Shown here in pieces: positions 22,418 to 30,980 of a stretch of DNA of 64,000 nucleotides. Each line of letters begins with the position of its first letter. Position 1 is the stretch's first letter. Where the stretch lies: contig CAICTM010000036.1 of assembly GCA_903772945.1 (NCBI GenBank), positions 1 through 64,000 of the forward strand, written 5' to 3'. The notes under the pieces were generated by a model, which did not search any database, was not told the origin of the DNA, and worked only from the letters and a program-made list of their open reading frames with translations. The position numbers and the translations under genes are program-made. Source of the DNA: Seminavis robusta (Eukaryota > Bacillariophyta > Bacillariophyceae > Naviculales > Naviculaceae).

Positions 22418-24070
22418 ATGCCATCAATCCGTCGACGATGGGGATTGCTCCTTGCGGGTCTATCCTGCCTTGTCCTTGTGATCAGATCCGGAGTCCTCTC
22501 GACCGGAGTTCTTTCGGAAATAATAGGAGCGTTTGAGACTCCAGATGATGGACCAGAGTCTCTCTACAATGTGACCACTCCTCTTTATGCCGGAAAAGAA
22601 ACACTCTTACAGAAGCAGCAACTCCTTCAGGGAGTGAGTAGAGAAAGACCACTGTTTGTACTGAGTCTTCCCAACAGTGGGAGTTTGGCACTACAACGAT
22701 TTTTTGAATGTGCTGGATTGAGACTCTCTGTCGAGTTGGGTCGGTTCTTTGTCAATCAAGAATCAGGAGTGAGAGTTAAGGATCTGCTGGAAATTGGATC
22801 CTGCCTTCACAACAACTACGTCAGTCATCTCATGGCAGGCAACCACAGTAGCAATGCCACTTCAACAACAAAAAATTTGCTGCATGGATGTGGCGGGGAC
22901 AAGTTTCAAGTTTGGATCGACATGGAAATTGCTCGTTTCCGATTGTGCTTCTATCCTTCCATGACTCCTGGCTTCTTGGAACTGCTGTTCCAACAATATC
23001 GCCACGCGACAATACTGCAAGTGATTCGAGATCCCATTGATTGGTACGAGTCGCTATCGTTTGATATCAAAGAGCGGTGGCGAGATCTTTGTCAAGCCAA
23101 TCATCCACTCATCTCGTTTCCAACAACCAATGCCTCCAGAAACGAATGGACTCGGTTCTACCACTGGCATGTCACTCATATTCGTCAATTTGCCAAACAG
23201 CATCCTTCCTGGAGATATCTAGAAATATCATTGGATGGTCATCGCCACGATGAGGAAGAAACAGTGATGAACAGCACCAGTCAGTTCCTCCATCATCATT
23301 TGGGAGTGGATCCACAGTGTTGGGAGCAATCACACCACCAAAACAAACACAGCAATGTGGACAACACAGACGGCAAAGCTAACACACCACTGCCTCCTGA
23401 CATTACCTACCCTGTACTCGTCACGGCTCTTTCCAAGAGTGGTACCACTACAATTCACGATTACTTTACATGTGGGCTGGGTGGAGGAACGTCCATCCAC
23501 ACGAGGACCAAAAATCAAACCTCCAAACGACCCGTCTTTATTGGCAAATGTATGGAGTACAATATACTGCACCAACGTCCCTTGCTACAAGAATGCTCCT
23601 ACTACAAGGTGTGGTCCGATATCCAGTACTTGTTCAGGCCCAAAGGAAGCGACGACTGGAGTCAAGCACACTGCTTCCTTCCTACACTGGGAGGAGGACT
23701 GGAAGCATTCCATGATTCCTTTCCAAGAGGAACCATTTTGCATGTCACCCGCAATGCTACCCACTGGATCCAATCGGCCAATCGATGGCAGCAATTGCAA
23801 GAACGATGGGCCATGGCGTGTCGTGATCATCAGCATCATCATTCTGGCTTGTTTGTGCCACCGTCTCGTTCGCCGTTTGCAATCTGGCAAGACTTTTACC
23901 ACAACCATACAGAATGGATACGACAATTTGCACGGGAGCATCCATCGTTGACCTATGTGGAAATCTCTTTGGAAGATAGTGTTGGCACGCCCAAGATTCT
24001 CAACCAAGTGTTTGGGATTCCCACATTTTGCTGGGGACATTCCAACAAGAATCATAAGAAAGGAACGTGA
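22418..24070 (+). CDS. Tandem-domain sulfotransferase-like type II membrane protein
   Basis: Predicted Golgi-type enzyme that would transfer sulfate from PAPS to glycans or proteins. It has 550 residues in one exon, with a short basic N-terminus followed by a signal-anchor (GLLLAGLSCLVLVI, residues 9-22). Two similar domains follow. Domain 1 has a 5'-phosphosulfate-loop-like FVLSLPNSGSLALQRFF (80-96), a 3'-phosphate-site-like LQVIRDPIDWYESL (200-213), and ends with CW at 301-302. Domain 2 has VLVTALSKSGTTTIHDYF (333-350), LHVTRNATHWIQSA (441-454), and ends with CW at 538-539. The second loop (SKSGTTT) is closer to the sulfotransferase consensus; the first (PNSGS) is weaker. One domain may be regulatory. 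Several NxS/T sites fit a lumenal location. Confidence 0.75.
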   Translation: MPSIRRRWGLLLAGLSCLVLVIRSGVLSTGVLSEIIGAFETPDDGPESLYNVTTPLYAGKETLLQKQQLLQGVSRERPLFVLSLPNSGSLALQRFFECAGLRLSVELGRFFVNQESGVRVKDLLEIGSCLHNNYVSHLMAGNHSSNATSTTKNLLHGCGGDKFQVWIDMEIARFRLCFYPSMTPGFLELLFQQYRHATILQVIRDPIDWYESLSFDIKERWRDLCQANHPLISFPTTNASRNEWTRFYHWHVTHIRQFAKQHPSWRYLEISLDGHRHDEEETVMNSTSQFLHHHLGVDPQCWEQSHHQNKHSNVDNTDGKANTPLPPDITYPVLVTALSKSGTTTIHDYFTCGLGGGTSIHTRTKNQTSKRPVFIGKCMEYNILHQRPLLQECSYYKVWSDIQYLFRPKGSDDWSQAHCFLPTLGGGLEAFHDSFPRGTILHVTRNATHWIQSANRWQQLQERWAMACRDHQHHHSGLFVPPSRSPFAIWQDFYHNHTEWIRQFAREHPSLTYVEISLEDSVGTPKILNQVFGIPTFCWGHSNKNHKKGT

Positions 24071-24860
24071 CTGTTTGTTGTGGTGTCTCCATTACAAAGG
24101 AAGATAGAGTGTCTTCGCAGCAGCAGCATGTATCGCAGTGATGAGAGGGTTTGATAGAGAACATGGGAGGGAGGATCCACGCGTTGCAGTACACTGTTCT
24201 CCGGGTATTGCAGTTACAAAGTGCTCAACATGCTCCGTGGGCACAAAGTTCATGTAAACAAGTTGTTGTCATGCAACAAAATGCTTGTAATAAAGGACGA
24301 GAGGAGTCCTAGCTAGGGAATAGCATGACAGTCAGAGAGGTTGCCAGCTGTGTCCAGCATCCGTAGGTTGGTCGTTTGGCTCGCCTCCGAAAGGCAGGGT
24401 TCCTGACAATCCTTTGAAACCCATGGCCTTGCGCCGAAGCTGCGACGATTCTCCAATCTCAGTATGAACGGTTCCAAAAAGATCATTATTTTAAGTTCAA
24501 TTTTTGCAAGCTTGTCATGGTCTAGAGGTACCGGTCCCTGGCATCACCTGTGAAAGCTCTCCGGTGAATCTATGTTTGGCATCAAAGCCCAGCAATTCCA
24601 ATGACGATAGCAAAACAATCTCGTTTATTCTGGTCATATTATGGAAGTGTTCAGTGTGAGAAACAAATATGTGGGGTAGAGATCGCGAATTGTCCCGTTC
24701 TCGTGACATGCATTGAGCCGTCTGGTCCCTCTTGTGGGTGAGCACTCTTCTACATCGTAACTCAAGAAAGTTCGAGAGTTGGTCACCTGAACGTGCCCAT
24801 CTAGAGCATCGTACCGGTACAGTGAAAAACCAAGTCCAAAAGCAGCCAGTCTCTTCACCA
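24071..24860. other. Intergenic region between convergent genes
   Basis: 3' flanks of the sulfotransferase-like gene and of the minus-strand cysteine-rich gene. Short minus-strand frames at 24515-24901 overlap in two registers and lack motifs. No supported gene. Confidence 0.4.
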
Positions 24861-25598
24861 TTATTGAGGGTTGGTTGACCACTTGCATCTTGCCACTCCA
24901 AGACAATCCTCTTGGGTGGCTAGATCTCGACAGAGAGGTGCGCTACCAGTACAGGAAACTTCTTTACACGTAGAGGAACCAGGAAGATTGCAATTGCTGT
25001 TCGATGTGCACTCACAAGTCGAGCTTGCACTGGCACAAGTCAATGCGCATTGGGAGATTGTCGCGAAGCAGTCGTTGCCACAGATTTCAGTTTCAAATAG
25101 GTCCTCACAGGCAGTTGGACTTCCCGAGCAAAATGGTTCCATTTCTTCTTCCTCAAGTGCAGTGCAGTTTGTTGGAGCCGTACAAGCTTCGTAGCCTTCT
25201 CCACCCAATGCCTCTGCCGCACAACTTGCAGCATCAAATATTTCATTCTCACATTCTGACATGCAGCAGTCAGGGCCATCCACAAGAAGACAGTAGTTTT
25301 GTTTGGCATGTAAACAATCGGGCAATGCCCCAGTTGCACCAGTAGTAGCATTTGGACTTGTTAGAGAGCACTCTTGATCAAAATTGGCGCAATCCTGCAA
25401 CAGACACCCAAACATGTCCAGCCATTCTTCACGGCATTCGGTAACAACAAGTTCTTGTGTCACATTGACGCCCAAGAAAAGCGAGGGTATTATCACCTCA
25501 ATGCTACCGGTATCAACCTGAGCATCCGTCAAGCCGAGCAAGAAGACTAGGAAGCAGAGGCCAATGGCGCATGATGAAAGTGTACCTGGCTCTTCCAT
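24861..25598 (-). CDS. Secreted cysteine-rich protein, function unknown
   Basis: The single exon encodes 245 residues. The N-terminus is a clear signal peptide (SCAIGLCFLVFLLGLTDA, likely cut before QVDTGS). The mature part has about 26 cysteines in some 220 residues, an even spacing typical of disulfide-rich extracellular proteins, plus NxS/T glycosylation sites (NVT, NAT, NCT). No named domain is recognised; the CxCxxxxxC pattern near the end (TCECTSNSNC) is vaguely EGF- or trypsin-inhibitor-like, but I would not assign it. It is acidic overall (EEEEMEP). Candidate roles are cell wall, adhesive mucilage or signalling. It lies alone, convergent with the sulfotransferase-like gene. Confidence 0.75.
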   Translation of the reverse strand: MEEPGTLSSCAIGLCFLVFLLGLTDAQVDTGSIEVIIPSLFLGVNVTQELVVTECREEWLDMFGCLLQDCANFDQECSLTSPNATTGATGALPDCLHAKQNYCLLVDGPDCCMSECENEIFDAASCAAEALGGEGYEACTAPTNCTALEEEEMEPFCSGSPTACEDLFETEICGNDCFATISQCALTCASASSTCECTSNSNCNLPGSSTCKEVSCTGSAPLCRDLATQEDCLGVARCKWSTNPQ

Positions 25599-25969
25599 GG
25601 AAACAGCTATCTACCGGTATAATGCAGGCAACAACTGCTGCATGAGAGCACAGAGCCGATGGACATGCCGCCTTTGTGGTGGCCACGTCCGGTTTGCAAA
25701 TAATGAGGACCACAGATTATTGAAATTTGAATGGGAGGAGAAGAACAATCCAAGTTTTTCCAGAGCCTTCCAGAATAATCTTTGATCATCCTCCCGGAGA
25801 AATGGGGTACCTGGTAAGATGTCACCGTGTAGCCATACTGTACTACTAGCTAGCTAGCTAGTAGCTAGTAGCTATGCACAAATCTGACCCACTCTTCTAG
25901 CTAGTAACTCACCCTTATTTTAGGGTCGGGTGTCGGGCTGGACTGCCTCTCAACCGGTAGCCCAATAGC
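25599..25969. other. Intergenic sequence upstream of the cysteine-rich gene
   Basis: Contains an ACCGGTA site at about 25612 and CTAG-rich palindromic runs at 25840-25875. No gene seen. Confidence 0.4.
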
Positions 25970-26335
25970 TAGAGGTGCAAGGTTTTTACCCTTGGGCTGC
26001 ACACCCTATACCGGTATAGACGTGCAGATGTTTTGCCCTGAAGATGTACAGTACATAGAGATGGCAGAAATTTTGCCCTCAAGCTGCACACACCAGAGGT
26101 GCAGAATTTTGGCCCTGGAGGTGCACACAGTACTAGTAGGTGCAGAATTTTTGCCTTGGAGGTGCATGCAGTAGAGGTGCAGAGATCTTGCCCTGGAGGT
26201 GCACTGCCTGTGGTAGAACCGCCTATAGTAGAGGTGTTGAGTCTTAACCCCCAAGGTGTGTGCCCTAGAGGTGCAGATATTTTGCTCTTGAGGTGCACCC
26301 AGTAGAGGTGCATTATTTTGCCCTCAGTGTGCCCT
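25970..26335. repeat. Minisatellite with GAGGTGCAGAATTTTGCCCT-like unit
   Basis: About ten degenerate copies of a unit of roughly 30-35 bp built from AGAGGTGCA, then TTTTGCCCT, then GGAGGTGCAC. It translates into repetitive peptides in several frames on both strands, with no consistent codon bias, so it is treated as non-coding. Confidence 0.8.
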
Positions 26336-26561
26336 CTCTAAGGGTACAGAGGGCTAGATTCGATTGAATCATTCGATTCTCTCTCCATACCCAGATCTAA
26401 TGGAGGTCTCACCTCAGGTCCAAACTCCACCCAAGAGGACCCACTCCTAGCCCAAGCGGCTGTTCGAACACATGGACCTAGCTATGAATAGCTCCATGTT
26501 GTCCTCTTCCTACAGTCGTACCCTCCACTTCTTCCGGTGGCAGTGTTTGAGACTTGAGACT
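26336..26561. other. Intergenic sequence left of the transposon
   Basis: No LRR-like coding sequence is visible here, so the left side of the element does not obviously continue the LRR fragment found at its right side. Confidence 0.4.
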
Positions 26562-26684
26562 CTATGGTTCGGACAGCCAATGGAGTCGATCAATCGTGCT
26601 CGGCTGGCGTTCTAAATAAATCGACCGGTTAATAGTGACCCAAACGTAGCTTCAGAAGCGAATTTGTAACTTCCCAGCCAAAAC

Positions 26685-26761
26685 CCCTCCGATGTAAGGC
26701 ATAAGAGGTTGGCTTCGAAAGGTTTAGTGGAAGACACTGTCTCAAGCCCTACATCGGAGGG
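26685..26761. repeat. Inverted repeat (hairpin) in the transposon 5' region
   Basis: CCCTCCGATGTAAGGC (26685-26700) pairs with GCCCTACATCGGAGGG (26746-26761), 15 of 16 positions, around a 45-nt loop. It lies about 340 bp upstream of the transposase ATG. It could be a subterminal transposase-binding site or a transcript structure. Confidence 0.6.
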
Positions 26762-27099
26762 TCCTTTGGAGGGCGACGCCAACAATCTTTCTTAATGGCA
26801 GAAATGTGAGCTTCATTTCGCTAACCCGAACGCTAAACCCATGTGTTCGCTATCCCATATCCGCGTGATTGAGCCTTTTGTATCCCACAAAGTTAGTCAC
26901 ACACGAGAGACAGCATGCGTCCATTCTAAACTTGTGTAGAAACTGTACTAGAGGGCGTTATTCTGCAACTAAAGAGACGATCAACGCCTTTATCGTGCTG
27001 TTGATGCCGAGAACCAATGCTATCGAAGAAGAGTTGCCTCAAGAGCAATCGACACTCTCTCAAGTGTAATCAATCAATAGTAGTGTCAGCCTTATCAAG

Positions 27100-29799
27100 A
27101 TGAGCTTTTCTTCCTCTGGCCGCTCCACCAGGAGCAACAGCACTCTAGGCAAAGATGATGATGGTGTTCCTTCTGTTGCTGGGCCTCCAAGGAAGTCGCT
27201 TCGCTCAATGAAGTATTGTACCGAATTCCCTCTTCCTGTCAAGTTGCAGTGCTCTGGTTGCAGAAACTTTGCCAACTCAGCTGCTCGCAAGCCAGACTTT
27301 GATCGATCCACTCTGAAACACCACACTATGCAATGCAAGAAGCCATGGACCAAGTCTCGCAAGTCTGGAACCACGACGGATCAATATGTTGATGGCAACA
27401 TCATTCTTGTTCATGACTACATTGATAAGCACTTTGTTGTCAACCTCAGTCGCTACACTGAACCTTCACCAGTCAAGGATCTGCCCATGGATGTCGTGGC
27501 GGAAGAGGATGTCTCGCCGATTTCGGATCTCACGGAAGAAACTGATGGAAGAAAGCGGCAGAAAGAAAAAGAAGAAATTCTCACCTATGGAACAATCTTC
27601 AGCAGTCAGGGCAACGAGTTCGAGATCAATGGTATCCCCAAAACCCATCAGTTGGTTGCCAAGAACAAGGTAGAACGCTGGAGGAACATCGAAGACAAAG
27701 TGAAGTTGCTACAAGCAGGCTTTAATTCCCATCGCTATGCTGCCGGATCTCATCTTTCTAATTCTTTGTTGGGTGTTGCACTTTCCAGTTGTCCAGCGCT
27801 GCCTTTGTCTCAAGCAGCCAAGATCCTTCCACTTATTGTGGGTTCCTTGCTTGTTGATCATGGACTGTTGGAGAACAACAACGTGGAGAACTTCTGTCAG
27901 TCTTTTCCATCGGAAGCCTACATGCGCAATCAAATTTACCACATGGCAGCAGAGAACACCGTGGATCTTGCCAGCAAGATCAAGGGAAAGCTTGTCTTCA
28001 TGTCTTGCGATAAGGGAAACAAGAAGGGCATTAGCCACTTTGTCAAGTTTGTGTCTTGGTTCGAGAACAACAAAGTGCAGTGTCGATGTCTTGATGTGGA
28101 TGCTTCCGAAGGAACGTCTGAAGAATGTGCAAAGGCCATTGTTGCATCTTTGAAGAAGGTTAACCTGAACCGGCTGCAAGGACAAACAACTGACAGTGGT
28201 GGTGGTGGTGTTTTGGAAGGTCTCGAGCGATGTCTTTCCACGTTGGGTGTGTGTTCGAACGGATACTTGGTTGCGAGTTGTTGTCTGCATGTGTTGCAGT
28301 TGACATTATCTGTTCCAGTGAAGGCTTGCATTGGCGAAGGTGGACTGGACAAGAAGAACGCCATGCAGATGATCCATTCCTTCTACGATCTGCAAGACAA
28401 TTTGGGAGTTGCCTTATGGAAGGTCCATGTTGCTGAGGCGATTGTCTTCTTCATGAGCGATACCGAAGAGCCTTTTGTTCCACGCTCGAGAGCTGATGAA
28501 GAGTTCAAGGAGAAATGGGAGATGTTGAAAGGCTTCTATCTTTTCGAAGGACCAAGCGAGGACCTATTGAAGAAGATGGCGATGACTATTCCAGCTCCGG
28601 TGTTAACTCGCTGGCATACAGTTGGAGAAGTTGCCAAAGTGACACTGCCTACTTATCTCATTATCTATCGAGTTGCACAACAGGTTGTCAATGCCACAAG
28701 GAGCGACTCGAAGTTGAACAAGGTGGCTTCTAATCTTATGTCGCTCATGGTGGAACAAGAACTGTTCTGCGACTTGGCACTTATCCATTCCTTCCACAAA
28801 GGATATCTCTCCGAACACTTCAATTGGATGCAAGACAGCGATGACCTCTCTGATCGGAAAGGCTTTCAGGTGCATCAGATTGTTGTTCGGTACTATCTGA
28901 TCATGGATGATCTGCACAAGATGAAGACTTCACTGGATCGCGGAGTGCCTTGTCCTTCCTTGATTGACTTTTGGAAGGCATATCAAGCTTGTCCGGAGGA
29001 ACTGCAGACAATACAGATGAAGAAGGCAAAGAGGTTTGTTCAGGAGGCGATCATCATAGCCCACAAACACTTCTCCAGGTACACATCGAAGAGCCTCTTA
29101 CCTGCTGCTCTTCTAACAGAGAATGGCATACCTGATGTCATTGCGTCCATCATCACGGAGCGAGAGTACATTCCCAGCGGGATCTACTGCTATTCGGAGG
29201 TCCACGGCAAACGTCTTATCAATCTCAGATTGTTCCACGATTTCGTGAAGAGATCTGTCATGTCGAACAAGGAACAAGACACCGCTTATGCCCCCATGGC
29301 ACTGCATATTGCTGACTTTCGCTTGAAGAATGTCCATTTGAAGTTGTCCGAAAAGGAAGAGGAAGATGAGGCCACGTATTGTCGCAACTGGCTGTTCACT
29401 AACTTCCTACCTTTGGCGTCACAGACACAGTTTGTCGAGAGTGGTGTCAAGGAAGCAGCACAGGTTTGTCGATCTGGCGACAGGTCTGAGCCATTGCGAT
29501 CGGCTTATGCAATCAACAGAGCCAACAATGTGTTGCCTATGGGAACCATCAGAGAGATGAAGAACAAGGAGCAGATTGTGGGAATGATGATGCAGGCAAA
29601 GATCCACAATGAGCGGCAAGTGGAGTTGGCTGAAGAAATGGATGGCTATCTTGATCAGCTCAAAGCCACCAAGACAATGATGCGCAACACTTCAAGCATG
29701 AGCGCCTTCAAACACTTGAGGACCAAGCCAAGGCAACACTCCACAAGAACAAGAAACAGAATGCCAAACAGAAGAACACTGGAGTGGAGCGGACTTTGA
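27100..29799 (+). CDS. hAT-like transposase with C-terminal frame break
   Basis: A frame of 899 residues from an ATG at 27100. Order: a basic Ser-rich N-terminus; a BED-like zinc finger near residues 50-80 (CSGCRNFANSA, then LKHHTMQC); and a central RNase H-like core with FMSCDKGNKKGISHFVKF (about 305-322), CLDVDASEGTSEECA and GQTTDSGGGGVLEGL (about 365-380). The Asp-bearing blocks and the TDSGG motif resemble hAT-type transposases carrying a long helical insert. Near 29710 the reading switches: the overlapping frame continues as a charged coiled coil (LEDQAKATLHKNKKQNAKQK) and then a SAP-like segment (LRVELMHRGCTEEEVAGWG), ending at 30041. One missing base would account for this, so this copy is probably defective at its C-terminus unless the joint is spliced or the base is a sequencing error. 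Confidence 0.65.
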   Translation: MSFSSSGRSTRSNSTLGKDDDGVPSVAGPPRKSLRSMKYCTEFPLPVKLQCSGCRNFANSAARKPDFDRSTLKHHTMQCKKPWTKSRKSGTTTDQYVDGNIILVHDYIDKHFVVNLSRYTEPSPVKDLPMDVVAEEDVSPISDLTEETDGRKRQKEKEEILTYGTIFSSQGNEFEINGIPKTHQLVAKNKVERWRNIEDKVKLLQAGFNSHRYAAGSHLSNSLLGVALSSCPALPLSQAAKILPLIVGSLLVDHGLLENNNVENFCQSFPSEAYMRNQIYHMAAENTVDLASKIKGKLVFMSCDKGNKKGISHFVKFVSWFENNKVQCRCLDVDASEGTSEECAKAIVASLKKVNLNRLQGQTTDSGGGGVLEGLERCLSTLGVCSNGYLVASCCLHVLQLTLSVPVKACIGEGGLDKKNAMQMIHSFYDLQDNLGVALWKVHVAEAIVFFMSDTEEPFVPRSRADEEFKEKWEMLKGFYLFEGPSEDLLKKMAMTIPAPVLTRWHTVGEVAKVTLPTYLIIYRVAQQVVNATRSDSKLNKVASNLMSLMVEQELFCDLALIHSFHKGYLSEHFNWMQDSDDLSDRKGFQVHQIVVRYYLIMDDLHKMKTSLDRGVPCPSLIDFWKAYQACPEELQTIQMKKAKRFVQEAIIIAHKHFSRYTSKSLLPAALLTENGIPDVIASIITEREYIPSGIYCYSEVHGKRLINLRLFHDFVKRSVMSNKEQDTAYAPMALHIADFRLKNVHLKLSEKEEEDEATYCRNWLFTNFLPLASQTQFVESGVKEAAQVCRSGDRSEPLRSAYAINRANNVLPMGTIREMKNKEQIVGMMMQAKIHNERQVELAEEMDGYLDQLKATKTMMRNTSSMSAFKHLRTKPRQHSTRTRNRMPNRRTLEWSGL

Positions 29800-30288
29800 A
29801 GATTTTGGGCTTGTTTCCTTTTGGCAAGCTTGTCAAAAAGCTCCACCATGATGCTCTCAGAGTTGAGTTGATGCATAGAGGTTGCACTGAAGAGGAGGTC
29901 GCAGGATGGGGAGTCACTGACAGGAAGAATAAGCTCAAAGCCCTTGAGAAGTTGCGAGTGAAAGAGGATGGCAAGGAAGCAGTCAACAACAGCAAGCTTG
30001 GCTTTAAGGTCCTCTCCTCTGCTTCATTTCCAGACAACTAACACTGCCGCTCTATCCTACATCCCATTATCCACTCTGGGTGGTGCGCCGCACCTCAATG
30101 GTAACATGTTAACAGAACTGTTGTTGCCTATTGCTTGTTACCCATCTTTGCTACTGTTGTTGTTGTGGCCGTTGTCTATTTTTCGGCGAATCCGACTGAC
30201 GTCATGTACCAGGCCTACCTGCGCCGCGCGTAGGCCACTTTCTCCTATGGTAAAATCGATCAACTCCATTGGCTGTCCGAACCATAGA

Positions 30289-30657
30289 TTCAGTGGTAAA
30301 ATTTCTTCACAAGTTGGACTCCTGAATAGCCTGTTTGATCTTGTTGTTTCGGACAACGATCTTACAGGGCACCTTCCTTCAGAGTTTGGACTGCTTACTG
30401 CTTTAATGTTTTTACATTTGCAGGACAATCAGTTCACAGGGCTCGTGCCATCAGAACTTGGAAAAATGTCGAGATTGGCTGTTCTGAATCTAACTGGCAG
30501 TGTTGGACTGTCCGGCACTATCCCAGAAGTGCTCTGCCACTTGCAGGACGATTCTTGTAAGTTTTGGGACACCTATGCTTGCTTTTTGGGGTTCGATTGT
30601 ACTGCAACTCTGTGTGGATGTGATTGTGATTGTCCCCAAATCGGAAACCATAGTTAA
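30289..30657 (+). pseudogene. Truncated diatom-type LRR protein fragment
   Basis: From the right edge of the transposon the plus frame reads FSGKISSQVGLLNSLFDLVV, then NDLTGHLPSEFGLLTALMFL, then NQFTGLVPSELGKMSRLAVL: three plant-type LRR repeats with the LxxLxxLxLxxNxLTGxLPSExG pattern. The end has clustered cysteines (CKFWDTYACFLGFDCTATLC and GCDCDC), which is the usual ending of diatom extracellular LRR proteins. The upstream part (signal peptide and earlier repeats) is absent and the frame runs back into transposon sequence, so this is the 3' remnant of a gene cut by the insertion. Confidence 0.7.
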
Positions 30658-30980
30658 ATTTGCATAGTGCCGCTGTAAAGATGCCACATGTAGCTAGGAG
30701 TTCAGTCGAATGCATCGATTCTAGTTGCAACAGTTGTGATGGCTCTATAGAATGCTTAGTCAGAGGGCACGCATCAACGGTTCTGATCTATGCATGACCA
30801 CCGGCACCTAACTACGTCGTGGTACGCAGCAAGTCGCACAGCCACAGCGTACGTACTCTACAAATCGAATTGCTCTACTGATCCCTCGTCAATACAGGCG
30901 TCGCACGCAAGTGGCTAAAGGCGACACGCTGTCGGTTGGTCGTGGTGGTAGGTCGTACCGTCTGTAGTTTGAAAACGCGT
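30658..30980. other. Intergenic region
   Basis: 3' flanks of the LRR remnant and of the minus-strand disordered-protein gene. No supported gene. Confidence 0.4.

Larger units (their letters stand above)
26562..30288 (+). mobile_element. DNA transposon (hAT-like) with 31-bp inverted repeat at its edges
   Basis: The left edge (26562-26592) begins TCTATGGTTCGGACAGCC, and the right edge (30258-30288) is its inverted copy; 30 of 31 positions agree. Inside lie a hairpin region, the transposase frame (27100-29799) and a second frame for its C-terminal part ending at 30041. LRR-coding sequence begins right at the right edge, as if the element had landed in or beside an LRR gene. No convincing target duplication was found, so the exact ends may lie a few bases further out. 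The total is about 3.7 kb. Confidence 0.6.

Noticed and set aside
25969-26313. Minus-strand frame of 114 codons through the 26-kb minisatellite
   Set aside because: The repeat is open in several frames on both strands and shows no preferred coding register.
26562-30288. An 8-bp target duplication for the hAT-like transposon
   Set aside because: The bases just outside the inverted repeats do not match on the two sides; only a weak GAG/CAG similarity was seen.
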